NCBI GenBank assembly: GCA_005768725.1
Contig: VAFM01000001.1
Coordinates: forward strand, 62,001 to 126,000
Origin: Blastochloris viridis
Lineage (GTDB): Bacteria > Pseudomonadota > Alphaproteobacteria > UBA2136 > UBA6156
Length of the DNA: 64,000 nucleotides
Reading direction: 5' to 3'
The notes below the pieces were generated by a model, which did not search any database, was not told the DNA's origin, and was given only the letters and a program-made list of their open reading frames with translations. Positions 41,426 through 50,166 of this stretch are shown piece by piece. The first letter of the stretch is position 1. Each line of letters begins with the position of its first letter. A program made the translations under genes and the position numbers.

Positions 41426-42522
41426 TAAACGTCTTATCATCCCCGAAAATCTATCTGCCGATGGTAGGCATGGCTGGATTGTTGACCTTGGCGGGAGGGT
41501 TCTACGCTTATACGAATGCGGGCAGCGATGTTTTGCCATCGTCGGTCAAAGCCCTGATTATCGCCAATACTCAGCCGCCCGAGGATTTCTTTGCGACTGT
41601 GCCCGCCGCTCCCCAGCCTTTGCCGGAGCCGACACCCACGCTTCTGCAACCGCCGCCAGTCGAGAAGGCGGGTGGCATGCTGTTGCCGCCACCCAGCGAG
41701 GTATTCCTGCCTGTGGCGCCACCGGAGCCGCAAATACCGCCCGAGGAATTTAAACGGAACGAGGTCTTGCGTCAGTCCCTGTACACGCAGGAAAGCGCCA
41801 AGGAGATCCGTACGTTCGAAGAACTGCACCGAGAATTTTATGATAAGCCCTATTCTGAAGATGCGGAAAGTCGTGACAGGGATTTCCGTGAACATGGCGT
41901 AAAAAGTGAAACGGCGACCTATCCCGTCAAGCTGGAACGGGTTCTAACCATGAATAAGTACATTCCCGCTGTACTGGAAACGGAGGTCGAATCTGAAATT
42001 CCCAGCTCCAAGGTCATCGCCATGGTAGAGCAGGACGTGGTGGGATTCCATGGCCGCAAAATCCTGATTCCCAAAGGTTCCAAGGCTATCGGCAAGTATG
42101 AGGCGGTGGCCTCACCGGATAGCACTCGCCTTGGCATCAGTTGGTACCGCATCCTTACGCCAGAAGGTATCAATATCAGATTGACCTCAGAAGCTGTGGA
42201 TGCCCAAGGCTCCAGTGGCTTGACTGGCTATGTGGACAGCAAATGGAAGAATAAGTATGGCAGCGCCCTGCTGTTCAGCAGTATTAGCGCCTTGGCGCAG
42301 ATGAGCGTGCCAGTGGATAACAACAACGCCAAGGCTGCGGCGGATTCCTTCTCCAATTCCCTTACGCCAGTGGTGGCTGAGCAACTTCGTCGTTCACTCG
42401 ATATTATTCCGAGGATCAATATTCCCAAGGGTGAGCGCATCATTATCTCTCCCCTAGTTGATATCTGGTTCAAGGAGCCCAAAGGAAATCAAGTTGAAAC
42501 CGAACCCTATAAGGAACAATAA
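41422..42522 (+). CDS. virB10: VirB10-like core protein
   Basis: A 366-residue envelope-spanning protein: short cytoplasmic N-terminus, one membrane helix (YLPMVGMAGLLTLAGGFYAY), a proline-rich region (residues 50-110, PPPVEKAGG, PPPSEVFLP, PPEPQIPPEEF), and the C-terminal beta-barrel domain (KYIPAVLETEVESEIPS, GRKILIPKGSKAIGKY, SRLGISWYRILTPEGI, RSLDIIPRINIPKGERI). All are standard for VirB10. The next gene begins 2 bases after its stop. Confidence 0.93.
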   Translation: MINVLSSPKIYLPMVGMAGLLTLAGGFYAYTNAGSDVLPSSVKALIIANTQPPEDFFATVPAAPQPLPEPTPTLLQPPPVEKAGGMLLPPPSEVFLPVAPPEPQIPPEEFKRNEVLRQSLYTQESAKEIRTFEELHREFYDKPYSEDAESRDRDFREHGVKSETATYPVKLERVLTMNKYIPAVLETEVESEIPSSKVIAMVEQDVVGFHGRKILIPKGSKAIGKYEAVASPDSTRLGISWYRILTPEGINIRLTSEAVDAQGSSGLTGYVDSKWKNKYGSALLFSSISALAQMSVPVDNNNAKAAADSFSNSLTPVVAEQLRRSLDIIPRINIPKGERIIISPLVDIWFKEPKGNQVETEPYKEQ

Positions 42523-42524
42523 AA

Positions 42525-44678
42525 ATGAAATCTCTTCTCTTTGGTGTTGCTGTCTTTATGACATTAATTCTCTCTGCCTTAGCACAAAACGTAAGCTCCA
42601 CCGTAAGTTCTACACAGTCCATCTCATTAACGATACCTGCTTTAATTGGAGTAGATATTTCGAGTTCTAATGTTCTTTTGCCGATTGTGATTGATAAAAC
42701 AGATGGGGAGAAAATGTTGGAAGCCCGCTTGGTTAATCTCCAATCTCTTGGCGTGCAGTTGGGTATGGAAAGAATGATTCTTGAGGGAGAAGCTGCTGCC
42801 AGCGATGCTGCAGATGGAGGTAAGGATTATACGATCAGTTGGGGTATCGCGTCTCTCCGCACTCAAGAGGGCGAAAAGCTCAGTACCTATATCGGTAAAC
42901 CACTTCAATCCAATATTTCTGCGAATCCAGTCGTTAAAGGCGGAGATAGTTTTACAGCGGAGGGAGACCCGGTGGAATTGATAGCCGCATGGAAAAGGCT
43001 TCAGGAGAAACTCGATGAGGAAGACAAAGACTCAAAGGAACAATCTGAAAAGAATACCGACGTTTTGTCTCCTACAAAAGATTTTGCGACAAATCCCGAC
43101 AGTTCTGAGCAACAGGCACAAACTCAATCACCTCAGTTTCAGGTTAAAGCCGATCCCATAACGATTAGCACTCGTGATGGATGTAATATGAATGTGGATT
43201 TTGCTCAAATGGTGGCGATTGTTCAGGAAAGAACTCTTCAGGATGGTAAGGAGGTGGCTGCTTGCCAAGACACTCTTACGCGATATCCTCTTGATAAAAC
43301 CTACTCGACTTGCCCAGTCAAGGTTGATAATGAAGCGGGCAAAGTTTATCAGCAATATACCTTGAGCTATAATGATCCCGTCTCAGGAGGGGCTGTCCAG
43401 GTTGCTGATTGCCAGCCTGATAACGATAGATCTATTCCTATCACATTGGATACCGCTAGTTGTGGCTTGCGTCATGATTTTGACAAAGGTGTCTCCTATC
43501 AACGAGCTAAAAAAACGTATGTTGATCCACAAGGAAATATTCAGACTTTGCAGGATTGTGAAGATACGGATGAAACCTATGCTCAGGAAACAACCTATTC
43601 AGGTTGTGATGATATCGTTGATATTCCCGGAATGAACGTCGTTCACCAGAAACGTATTCGTATTATGAAAGATGGGCAGTTCCAATATATTACTGAATGC
43701 GCACCGGATACGGCCGACAACACCAGTCTGCAGGTGGAAGCGTGTGTAGCACCCAATCGCTACACCCATGATTTTGGAGGAGGTCAGAGCTTCTTGAATC
43801 AGACCATCTATTACGCGGATACAAGTGGTAACCGGAAGGATGTTCAGATATGCCAGCCTGGAGTAATTACTTTTTCCCATAAAAAGGACGAGACTGTTTG
43901 CCCGGCTATCAATAATGATAGTGCGCGACAAACCACCTTGTATGCCAAGACTTATATAGAAGAGGTGGCAGGCCAGCCGATTTATCTCAATGATTGCCAG
44001 GCTATAAGCCCAGCAATTTCCTATGTTAAAACGGGTGACATATGGAAAGTCAAAAGCACTACCAGAAAGGATTTTGAACCGACCGCAAAAGATTTGACGA
44101 GCATGATTGGTTATTCAGGGCTAATTGAATCTGTGACCTATACGGGTGTGGCAAATTGTGGTCCTGCAATTGTTAACACCGACTACTACACATGGCAAAA
44201 CTCTGCAGCGATGTTTAATGCTTATAAAGGCCTGCCATTTTCCATAAATACCTACTACACCGCTTATCGTGTCGGGCCTGGTATTGGTAAGCCAAGTTGC
44301 AATGCTTCTTCAGCAGCAGCCACATACAGCGGCAATATTATGTGTGTTGCTGGTCCTGATGCGTCCAACTGGACAACCATGGATGGCATTAAGATTGATC
44401 CTGTGAACTCAACGTCCTCGCCCACAACTGTAACCACGGCCACGTTATCGAATATGACCGAAACGATAAGCAATGGTCGGGTTTGGTTTCAACAAAGTGG
44501 ATCAACACCACGCTCTGTTGCTTTTACGTGTACCAGAGCTTCATGCGACGTGACCACTCTCTTAGCCCACCCTCGGTACATTAGAGGAGACAATACTGTT
44601 TATAATGATTTGGAAACGGTAACCGATACCAAATATGTTTGTGGCGATGGTTCCAACCTTGAAGGGAAGGCCATGTAA
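42525..44678 (+). CDS. Large secreted protein with six cysteine-pair repeats, inside the T4SS operon
   Basis: A 717-residue protein placed between virB10 and virB11, 2 bases from each. No family recognised. A signal peptide (LLFGVAVFMTLILSALAQ) leads to a Ser/Thr-rich region, an acidic linker (about 163-205), and six repeats of 43-52 residues. Each repeat has two cysteines 27-36 residues apart: C220/247, C263/296, C313/345, C361/392, C407/443, C459/491. A shared pattern C...DF...Y...V..T-Y-x-D-x-G-x(n)-DCQ is visible. Four to six further cysteines and many aromatic residues follow in the C-terminal 220 residues. Its AT content is higher than its neighbours. It is probably extracytoplasmic and disulfide-bonded: a pilus-tip, adhesin or receptor-contact protein is the most reasonable inference. 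Confidence 0.7.
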   Translation: MKSLLFGVAVFMTLILSALAQNVSSTVSSTQSISLTIPALIGVDISSSNVLLPIVIDKTDGEKMLEARLVNLQSLGVQLGMERMILEGEAAASDAADGGKDYTISWGIASLRTQEGEKLSTYIGKPLQSNISANPVVKGGDSFTAEGDPVELIAAWKRLQEKLDEEDKDSKEQSEKNTDVLSPTKDFATNPDSSEQQAQTQSPQFQVKADPITISTRDGCNMNVDFAQMVAIVQERTLQDGKEVAACQDTLTRYPLDKTYSTCPVKVDNEAGKVYQQYTLSYNDPVSGGAVQVADCQPDNDRSIPITLDTASCGLRHDFDKGVSYQRAKKTYVDPQGNIQTLQDCEDTDETYAQETTYSGCDDIVDIPGMNVVHQKRIRIMKDGQFQYITECAPDTADNTSLQVEACVAPNRYTHDFGGGQSFLNQTIYYADTSGNRKDVQICQPGVITFSHKKDETVCPAINNDSARQTTLYAKTYIEEVAGQPIYLNDCQAISPAISYVKTGDIWKVKSTTRKDFEPTAKDLTSMIGYSGLIESVTYTGVANCGPAIVNTDYYTWQNSAAMFNAYKGLPFSINTYYTAYRVGPGIGKPSCNASSAAATYSGNIMCVAGPDASNWTTMDGIKIDPVNSTSSPTTVTTATLSNMTETISNGRVWFQQSGSTPRSVAFTCTRASCDVTTLLAHPRYIRGDNTVYNDLETVTDTKYVCGDGSNLEGKAM

Positions 44679-44680
44679 CT

Positions 44681-45679
44681 ATGAAAATGCCTAAGCCTTT
44701 CCTAGATCCGCTTGAGCGTGATCCGCTCATGCGAAATAAGCTCCTGCATTTGAAACCCTACCTAAGTGCCAAAAATCTCTTGGAGATCCGCATCAACCAG
44801 CCTGGAACGGTTATCCAAACCTTTGCGGATGGTAAGAAGGTAACTAAACCGGATGCCAAGCTGTCTTTCGACTATCTGGAAAATATGGGTAAGATTCTGG
44901 CGAATCTTACCTACCAGCGGTTTAGTGAGGACAAGCCTATTCTGGCCTGCAAGCTTCCGGGCGGGCACCGCGTCCAGATTGTGGCCTATGAGAGCGTCGC
45001 CAGCAGCTTCGCCATGGTAATCCGCATCAAACGGCAGGTGGCTTACAGCATGGACGACTTCGGCCTGAGCCTAACCGAGCAGAAGGGAATTCTGGCGGCC
45101 ATCGCCGCCAACAAAACCATTCTGGTTTCTGGCGGGACGGGAACTGGTAAAACCTCCCTGACCAACTGCCTGATTCCTTATATTCCCGAAGACCAGCGGA
45201 TTGTGACGATTGAGGGTGTGGCAGAGTTGGTGGTGCCGCATGAGGACTGGTGCGCCCTGACTTACTCGGAAAACCGTTCCGGTATTTCCAGCAATGGGGC
45301 AGGGGACTTATTGCGGGCTTCACTGCGCCTAAGCCCCGACCGCATCCTGCTTGGAGAAATCCATACGGAGAATGCCGCGGTGTTCGCTTCCGCTATCAAC
45401 ACCGGGCATGAAGGGTCTATCGCCACCATCCACGCCAATAATCCTCGCGCCGCCATTGTGGCGCTTATCAGCAAAATGATTATCAACGGCAGCATAGACA
45501 GCGGCAGCATTGGGATTGTTCAACGCCAGCTCTGTGAAGATATCCACGGCATCATCCAGATTGACCGCGACGCGAAAACCCACAAACGCAAAGCCTACTT
45601 CCAAACAATGAATAATCTTGCTGGCATTGACCTAAAATCCGAGGTGGCAAGGGAGGTACAGCACAATGGGCATCCTTAG
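44681..45679 (+). CDS. virB11: VirB11 ATPase
   Basis: A 332-residue VirB11/PulE-family hexameric ATPase at the inner membrane. N-terminal domain (KNLLEIRINQPGTVIQTFADG), Walker A GGTGTGKT at 151-158, the Asp box (RIVTIEG), Walker B RILLGEI and the His box (AINTGHEGSIATIHANNP). It is complete and follows the cysteine-repeat gene by 2 bases. It overlaps virD4 by 14 bases. Confidence 0.94.
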   Translation: MKMPKPFLDPLERDPLMRNKLLHLKPYLSAKNLLEIRINQPGTVIQTFADGKKVTKPDAKLSFDYLENMGKILANLTYQRFSEDKPILACKLPGGHRVQIVAYESVASSFAMVIRIKRQVAYSMDDFGLSLTEQKGILAAIAANKTILVSGGTGTGKTSLTNCLIPYIPEDQRIVTIEGVAELVVPHEDWCALTYSENRSGISSNGAGDLLRASLRLSPDRILLGEIHTENAAVFASAINTGHEGSIATIHANNPRAAIVALISKMIINGSIDSGSIGIVQRQLCEDIHGIIQIDRDAKTHKRKAYFQTMNNLAGIDLKSEVAREVQHNGHP

Positions 45680-47306
45680 CCGGATTGCGCTGGCGTTGCC
45701 GGCAGGCTACCTCATCGCCTCCGCTGGCGTTTGGTATCAGCAGCCCACCCTCATCACGCGGCCGCAGGCTATTTACCAAGCCTGGACGGCCCTCGGCCTT
45801 CAGGCGCCGAACAGCATGTGGTTGGCGGCATATGCCGCCGCCTTTGCCGTGGCGCTCCTGCTAGTGCATCCCAGCCTTGAACGCAGCAAATATGGCAAAG
45901 CGAAGTGGGGCACTTGGCGCACAGCACTAGAACTGAAGCTGAATGGCACAAGCGGCATTTTCCTTGGCCTGCTGGACGGAAAATCCCTAAGGCTGGACGA
46001 AAGCCTGTCGGTGTTGATTCTCGCCCCTCCGGGCACCGGAAAAACCTCCGCCATTGCCATCCCCACTCTGCTTACCAGCCGGAACAGCTTCATCATCAGC
46101 GACCTTAAGGGAGAATTGTTCGACCTGACCGCACCCACACGCAGCACGTTCAGCCGGGTTTGGTACTTCAACCCCACCAATAAAAATACCGCCCGCTTTA
46201 ACATCTTCGCAGCCAATATGATGCCGAAGAGCATCCTAGATTACAGCGGCCACGTCCTGAACGCGGCCCACATCATCATCGAGGCTCCGCAAAAGGGTGA
46301 AGACTATTTCACCAAGGCGGCACGGGATGCCTTCGCCTTTTTCGCCCAATGGCTGATCTGGAAGAACGGGGAAACCTCCCTGCCGGAAATCCGCAGCAAA
46401 ATCCTTTCCAGCGAGGATATTGCATGGACGGTGGAAGAGATGATTGCCGACCTGGAGGGGGAGGGCGCCTTGAGTTCGCATAATGATTGGGAGGAATTCG
46501 GCGCCGGCATTATCCAAAAGCTGGTCGAAGACGGGCGTAGTACCCTTGTCGCTGCCCGGAGTGAAGAACAATGGGCGGGTGTAATGGGCACGCTCTCCAC
46601 GGCCTTACAGCCGTTTTCCGACCCCCGGATTGCCGCTGCCACCAGCGGGCCATCCGACTTGAATGCCCTAGACCTGAAGAAGGAGTGCACCAGCATCTAC
46701 CTTGTCATTCCCGACAAAGACCTGGCCCGCCTCTCTCCCATCGTTACGCTTATTTTCGAGGCTTTAGGTTCCCAGCTTATCTCTGAATTGCCGAAACCCG
46801 GCCAAATCCCGGTCACGTTTCTGCTGGATGAATTCATACGACTCGGCAAGCTGAAACAGGTTAAGGAGCTTCCCGCCATTTCCCGCGGCTACCGGGTCAA
46901 TGCGGTTTTCATCGCCCAGGACTTTCAACAGATTGCCGACAAATACGGGCGGGAGGCGGTGAGTATTTTCAATTCCACCTGCGCCTACAAAGTTATTTTC
47001 CGCCAGAACGATCTCAAGACCGCCAAGGATATCAGCGACACCATCGGCAACTTCACCACCACCAAGCTCAGCACCAGCCGTTCCGCTAAAGGTGTTCTGA
47101 AAACCGATAAAAGCACCAGCGAATCCGAGGAAGGGCTGGCGCTAGTCAGCGCCCAGGAAATCCTTAACCTCAGTAAGGAAGAAAGTATCGTTATAGGGCA
47201 GGGGGAGCTCATGCACCCTCTGAAAGTTCAAAATGGTTTTTGGTTTAATCTTCCTGTTTTTGAAAACCAAGTTAAACAGAATGCCCATCGCGCAGACGTT
47301 CTGTAA
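45666..47306 (+). CDS. virD4: VirD4 coupling protein
   Basis: A 546-residue T4SS coupling ATPase that brings substrates to the channel. Two N-terminal membrane helices (ALALPAGYLIASAGVWY and AAYAAAFAVALLLVH), Walker A PPGTGKTS (121-128), the FIISDLKGELFDLTA segment, Walker B TFLLDEFIRLG, and SRGYRVNAVFIAQDFQQI. It closes the virB operon; the next gene lies 184 bases on with its own promoter. Confidence 0.94.
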   Translation: MGILSRIALALPAGYLIASAGVWYQQPTLITRPQAIYQAWTALGLQAPNSMWLAAYAAAFAVALLLVHPSLERSKYGKAKWGTWRTALELKLNGTSGIFLGLLDGKSLRLDESLSVLILAPPGTGKTSAIAIPTLLTSRNSFIISDLKGELFDLTAPTRSTFSRVWYFNPTNKNTARFNIFAANMMPKSILDYSGHVLNAAHIIIEAPQKGEDYFTKAARDAFAFFAQWLIWKNGETSLPEIRSKILSSEDIAWTVEEMIADLEGEGALSSHNDWEEFGAGIIQKLVEDGRSTLVAARSEEQWAGVMGTLSTALQPFSDPRIAAATSGPSDLNALDLKKECTSIYLVIPDKDLARLSPIVTLIFEALGSQLISELPKPGQIPVTFLLDEFIRLGKLKQVKELPAISRGYRVNAVFIAQDFQQIADKYGREAVSIFNSTCAYKVIFRQNDLKTAKDISDTIGNFTTTKLSTSRSAKGVLKTDKSTSESEEGLALVSAQEILNLSKEESIVIGQGELMHPLKVQNGFWFNLPVFENQVKQNAHRADVL

Positions 47307-47367
47307 GCCATTTCTTATTATGCTGTCAGTAAAGAGTGTTATTGGAAATTGTTAGAATTTATTGGAT

Positions 47368-47395
47368 TTGTCAGGCGTGCATAAACATTTATAAA
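47368..47395 (+). promoter_or_regulatory. Promoter for the 262-residue-class gene downstream of virD4
   Basis: TTGTCA (47368-47373), 16-base spacer, TATAAA (47390-47395), a near-consensus sigma-70 promoter in the AT-rich gap 47307-47490. This separates the expression of the next gene from the virB operon. Confidence 0.65.
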
Positions 47396-47490
47396 TAATG
47401 ATGTTCTTGTCAGAATTGCCCATCCCAACCAGCTTATAAGCCATCGTTGAGGGCAACCTCAGCTCATATCAACGAATGGAGTATAAGCCA

Positions 47491-48264
47491 ATGGCTACCA
47501 AAACGATCAACCACGAAGAGGCAATCACGGAAGCCGTGAATAACCTCAGCAAGCGTGAGGTTCTTTTCTCTTACGCCGTTACTTTCGATAAGATCAGCAA
47601 GGACATCAGCGACAGCATTACTGCCCTTTCTCACAACAAGAAAGAGCTGGCTGGATTGGATGAACGGGTGCTGAAAATTATCAGTAGTTCCTACACCAAG
47701 CCTGAGAAGATTGTAGAAGATTTCAATAAGGGCCGCATTGCTCAGCGTGTGGCTATAGTTGAAACCATGATGAGTGAACCTGAGAAGCTGGGGAACCTGA
47801 AAAAGGAACACACCCTGGACATGCTCAAAACGCAGAAAATCGGTATGGACTACAAATTCCAGGCTGACCGCCGCGTGGAAAACACCATCAAGGCCAAAAC
47901 CGCCAAGGGTGAAATCAAGCGCCACGCTGACCAAGTTTGGAGCACTGCCCAAAAATTCGCTCGTGACAACGAATATAACGAGTTCGTCCGCGCCAAAACC
48001 GCGGCCGATAAGCTGGATACCCGTCTTGTGAAAGGCTATCTGGCTGATCAGGATGCCCTTAAGCAACTGGTTGCCAACGCCCCCGCTGCTACTCTAGATA
48101 CCTTGAAGGAGAATAAAATTGATGTGAAGGGTAAGCTTCGTCCTCACCAGATGGTACGTAGCCTTCAAGATCGTGCGAGTCGTGAACAAGAACAAGAGCA
48201 AGAAAAGTCCAAGAATCAAACCCGTCAACGCACTCAAACCCGTCAGCGTAGTATGAATGTATAG
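47491..48264 (+). CDS. Charged helical protein with an Arg-rich C-terminus, possible T4SS substrate
   Basis: A 257-residue highly charged, helical, soluble protein with no recognised family. ATG 47491 follows GGAG at 47478-47481 with good spacing. The body is a series of Lys/Glu-rich helices (LKTQKIGMDYKFQADRRVENTIKAKT; HADQVWSTAQKFARDNEYNEFVRAKT). The last 30 residues are a Glu/Gln run (REQEQEQEKSKNQ) then TRQRTQTRQRSMNV. This basic R-x-R tail resembles the C-terminal signals of VirD4-recruited proteins in Agrobacterium. The gene sits just after virD4 under its own good promoter. Substrate status is inferred only. Confidence 0.6.
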   Translation: MATKTINHEEAITEAVNNLSKREVLFSYAVTFDKISKDISDSITALSHNKKELAGLDERVLKIISSSYTKPEKIVEDFNKGRIAQRVAIVETMMSEPEKLGNLKKEHTLDMLKTQKIGMDYKFQADRRVENTIKAKTAKGEIKRHADQVWSTAQKFARDNEYNEFVRAKTAADKLDTRLVKGYLADQDALKQLVANAPAATLDTLKENKIDVKGKLRPHQMVRSLQDRASREQEQEQEKSKNQTRQRTQTRQRSMNV

Positions 48265-48268
48265 AAAC

Positions 48269-48288
48269 GCCCCGTAAGGGGCTTCTTT
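48269..48288 (+). terminator. Terminator after the Arg-tailed gene
   Basis: GCCCC-GTAA-GGGGC (48269-48282) followed by TTCTTT; the tetraloop is a stable GNRA type. Confidence 0.75.
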
Positions 48289-48304
48289 ATCAAGGAGTCA
48301 CAAA

Positions 48305-48493
48305 ATGAGTATCAAAGCTGAAATTTATCTAGATTTTCATCTTAAGCACGGTATCAGCCCAGCCGTTATTGTATCGGCAATGGAGGATAATGGAGAAGAT
48401 GAGGGGGTTGTTAAGGATGTTATTGGTTTATTTGAATATGAAGGCTATTCCGAAGCTAATATCAGATCCGCTATGCGGGACTTAGAAATATAA
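48305..48493 (+). CDS. Small hypothetical protein next to tmRNA
   Basis: A 62-residue acidic helical protein (KAEIYLDFHLKHGISPAVIVS, EDNGEDEGVVKDVIGLFEYEGYSEANIRSAMRDL) with no recognised family. AAGGAG lies 7 bases before its ATG. It follows the Arg-tailed gene by 40 bases across a terminator, so it might be a late partner (for example a small acidic chaperone) or independent. An imperfect hairpin, AAAGGGGGC/GGCCCTCTTT, follows at about 48514-48537. Confidence 0.55.
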   Translation: MSIKAEIYLDFHLKHGISPAVIVSAMEDNGEDEGVVKDVIGLFEYEGYSEANIRSAMRDLEI

Positions 48494-48571
48494 TCCGATC
48501 CTAGTAGATATGGCAAAGGGGGCTGTTGGCCCTCTTTCCTTTTAGCGGGCATTGGAGTATATAAAATTTAC

Positions 48572-48996
48572 GGGGGTGCCTTGGTTTCGACGGGGCACAG
48601 ACTGGCCCGAGGAGCATGCGGCAGGGGTTACGGGCTGCCTTAATAACTGTGACAGGTATATAAATGCCAAAGCTAAAAGCAACGTGATTGCTTTCCGTCC
48701 GCGTGTAAACGCTGGCGCATTCGCAATGGCCGCTTAACCTTGTAAGCCCCTTGGGTGGGGCGCAAGACTTAACGGTCCCGATTCCTGCCTGCTGTTGTGT
48801 GGCGTGGCGGTGGAGAATCGGCCAAATCTCTGCCATTCTAGGGGTAAGTGTGCCAAGCGCCCAACCCGAATTTTTACTTGGCAACCTTGAGTAAGGGGGC
48901 GCACGGCCTAGCTCATTGTATTTCCCGGGCGATAAGCATGTAGAGCCTCACTGGAAAGTGTTTCGGACGTGGGTTCGAGTCCCACCACCTCCACCA
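48572..48996 (+). ncRNA. ssrA: One-piece transfer-messenger RNA with a long tag frame
   Basis: The 5' end GGGGGTGCC..GGTTTCGACGGGG and the 3' end GTTTCGGACGTGGGTTCGAG..CCACCTCCACCA match tmRNA. The acceptor strand GGGGGTG pairs with CACCTCC (one G-U as in E. coli), and GATAAGCATGTAG is the usual pre-T-arm block. TATAAA at 48560-48565 is 6 bases before the start. A frame opens at GCC 48666 and stops at TAA 48735: the encoded tag is 23 codons ending AFAMAA, compared with about 10 in E. coli. If the resume codon is GCT it is 21. RNA length is 425 bases, longer than the 363 of E. coli. The uncut one-piece form is notable if the host is an alphaproteobacterium. Confidence 0.92.
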
Positions 48997-49003
48997 AGAC
49001 TTT

Positions 49004-49026
49004 GCCCCTTTCAAAAGGGGCTTTTT
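49004..49026. terminator. Bidirectional terminator after tmRNA
   Basis: GCCCCTT (49004-49010), loop TCAA, AAGGGGC (49015-49021), then TTTTT. It ends the tmRNA transcript, and on the other strand the gene that stops at 49025. Confidence 0.85.
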
Positions 49027-50149
49027 AGTAGATGTTCCATAATGATTTTTTCATATCTAGAATCTTGTTGTTGAGTAAGGGATTCAGTTTCTCAATTCGG
49101 GCTTTAGCCACTTCGACAATTGCATGAACTTCATGATCTTCGGGGAAGTGTTTTACGAGAGCTTCCAGCTCATGTAAGAATGACTCCAATTGCTTTGCTC
49201 GATGCCAATCATCGGACCATTTTGTGAAAGTGGTCATTCTATCGTTTGCCAATTGCCTGATGCGATCTTCTTCTTCCCACTTTTGTCTGTCGATAGCGTG
49301 TTGAAGACTGCGAAGCCGACTTTCTTCACGTGCGATTTTGACGTTTGCCGCAAGCCGATGAAGTCCTATGATAACTCCGTTAATCCTGCCTTCTAATCCT
49401 CCCCCATTTGCTTCACTAATGCTTCGGTGAGAATATTTGAAATAGGCGTCGTTTTTGAGGAATACCTCTAACTTTCCGTTGGGCTCGTCAACGAATGCAA
49501 TGGTTCTATACCAATGGGGATTAGCCTTTACAAAGTCCTCCTGTTCTTGCTTTGTACGGCGGCGACGTGTGCTCATTTCCCGGAGGCCGATCTCAATGAT
49601 TTCATCATCCACCTTTACCCAAGTCTTATCGCTTTCAAGCCAGACTCGCATTTTTCTTGTGGCAAGAGCTTTTAACAGTGTGTCAAAAATACGAAATGCA
49701 CGCTCTGCCTGATGTCTGGATACAGTTATGTTCGGTGAGCTCTTTCCTTTGAGATTTATTAATGAGTCTGATTCTTTTGACTTATCGATCTTTTTCTTTG
49801 CCTCTTTGATCCAGGGGTGAGGATTTGAGAGCCAAGGGGGAACAATAATGATGTTGTCTTCCATTTGTTCCTTAGCTTTTGCCTGCAGGAATGTCTCTGA
49901 CTTTATTGAGTGATGAATCTTTACTGTGTAACTGGAAGGGTACGAACCTTTAAGAAGCTCAGGCACTGCTGCTTTCTTCAGAGGTGTAACTTTATTCCAA
50001 TAGCCTTGAGGCGGTCGTCGCACCCCAAGTTTCTTGCAAATTTTTGCGAGTCCTACATCGGAGATTCCCACTTCTTGGGAAAGTGTTTTCATAGGTTTTG
50101 ACCAAACGAGGTCAAGGAGTTCTTTTCGGGTGAATGTTTTATGATTCAA
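49025..50149 (-). CDS. Hypothetical protein with N-terminal helix-turn-helix
   Basis: A 374-residue protein, likely DNA- or RNA-associated. The first 50 residues contain MKTLSQEVGISDVGLAKICKKLGVRRPPQGYW, a helix-turn-helix often seen in unknown proteins of mobile DNA. The middle has a basic, charged region (REMSTRRRRTKQEQEDFVKANPHW) and the last 120 residues are a coiled coil (ANVKIAREESRLRSLQHAIDRQ, WEEEDRIRQLANDRM). No enzymatic motif is apparent. It converges on the tmRNA terminator. Confidence 0.6.
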   Translation of the reverse strand: MNHKTFTRKELLDLVWSKPMKTLSQEVGISDVGLAKICKKLGVRRPPQGYWNKVTPLKKAAVPELLKGSYPSSYTVKIHHSIKSETFLQAKAKEQMEDNIIIVPPWLSNPHPWIKEAKKKIDKSKESDSLINLKGKSSPNITVSRHQAERAFRIFDTLLKALATRKMRVWLESDKTWVKVDDEIIEIGLREMSTRRRRTKQEQEDFVKANPHWYRTIAFVDEPNGKLEVFLKNDAYFKYSHRSISEANGGGLEGRINGVIIGLHRLAANVKIAREESRLRSLQHAIDRQKWEEEDRIRQLANDRMTTFTKWSDDWHRAKQLESFLHELEALVKHFPEDHEVHAIVEVAKARIEKLNPLLNNKILDMKKSLWNIY

Positions 50150-50166
50150 GGTAATATGTGTTTATA

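Noticed and set aside
48552..48737. Small protein gene of 61 codons
   Set aside because: It is the 5' part of tmRNA read in the tag frame; both tmRNA ends are unmistakable.
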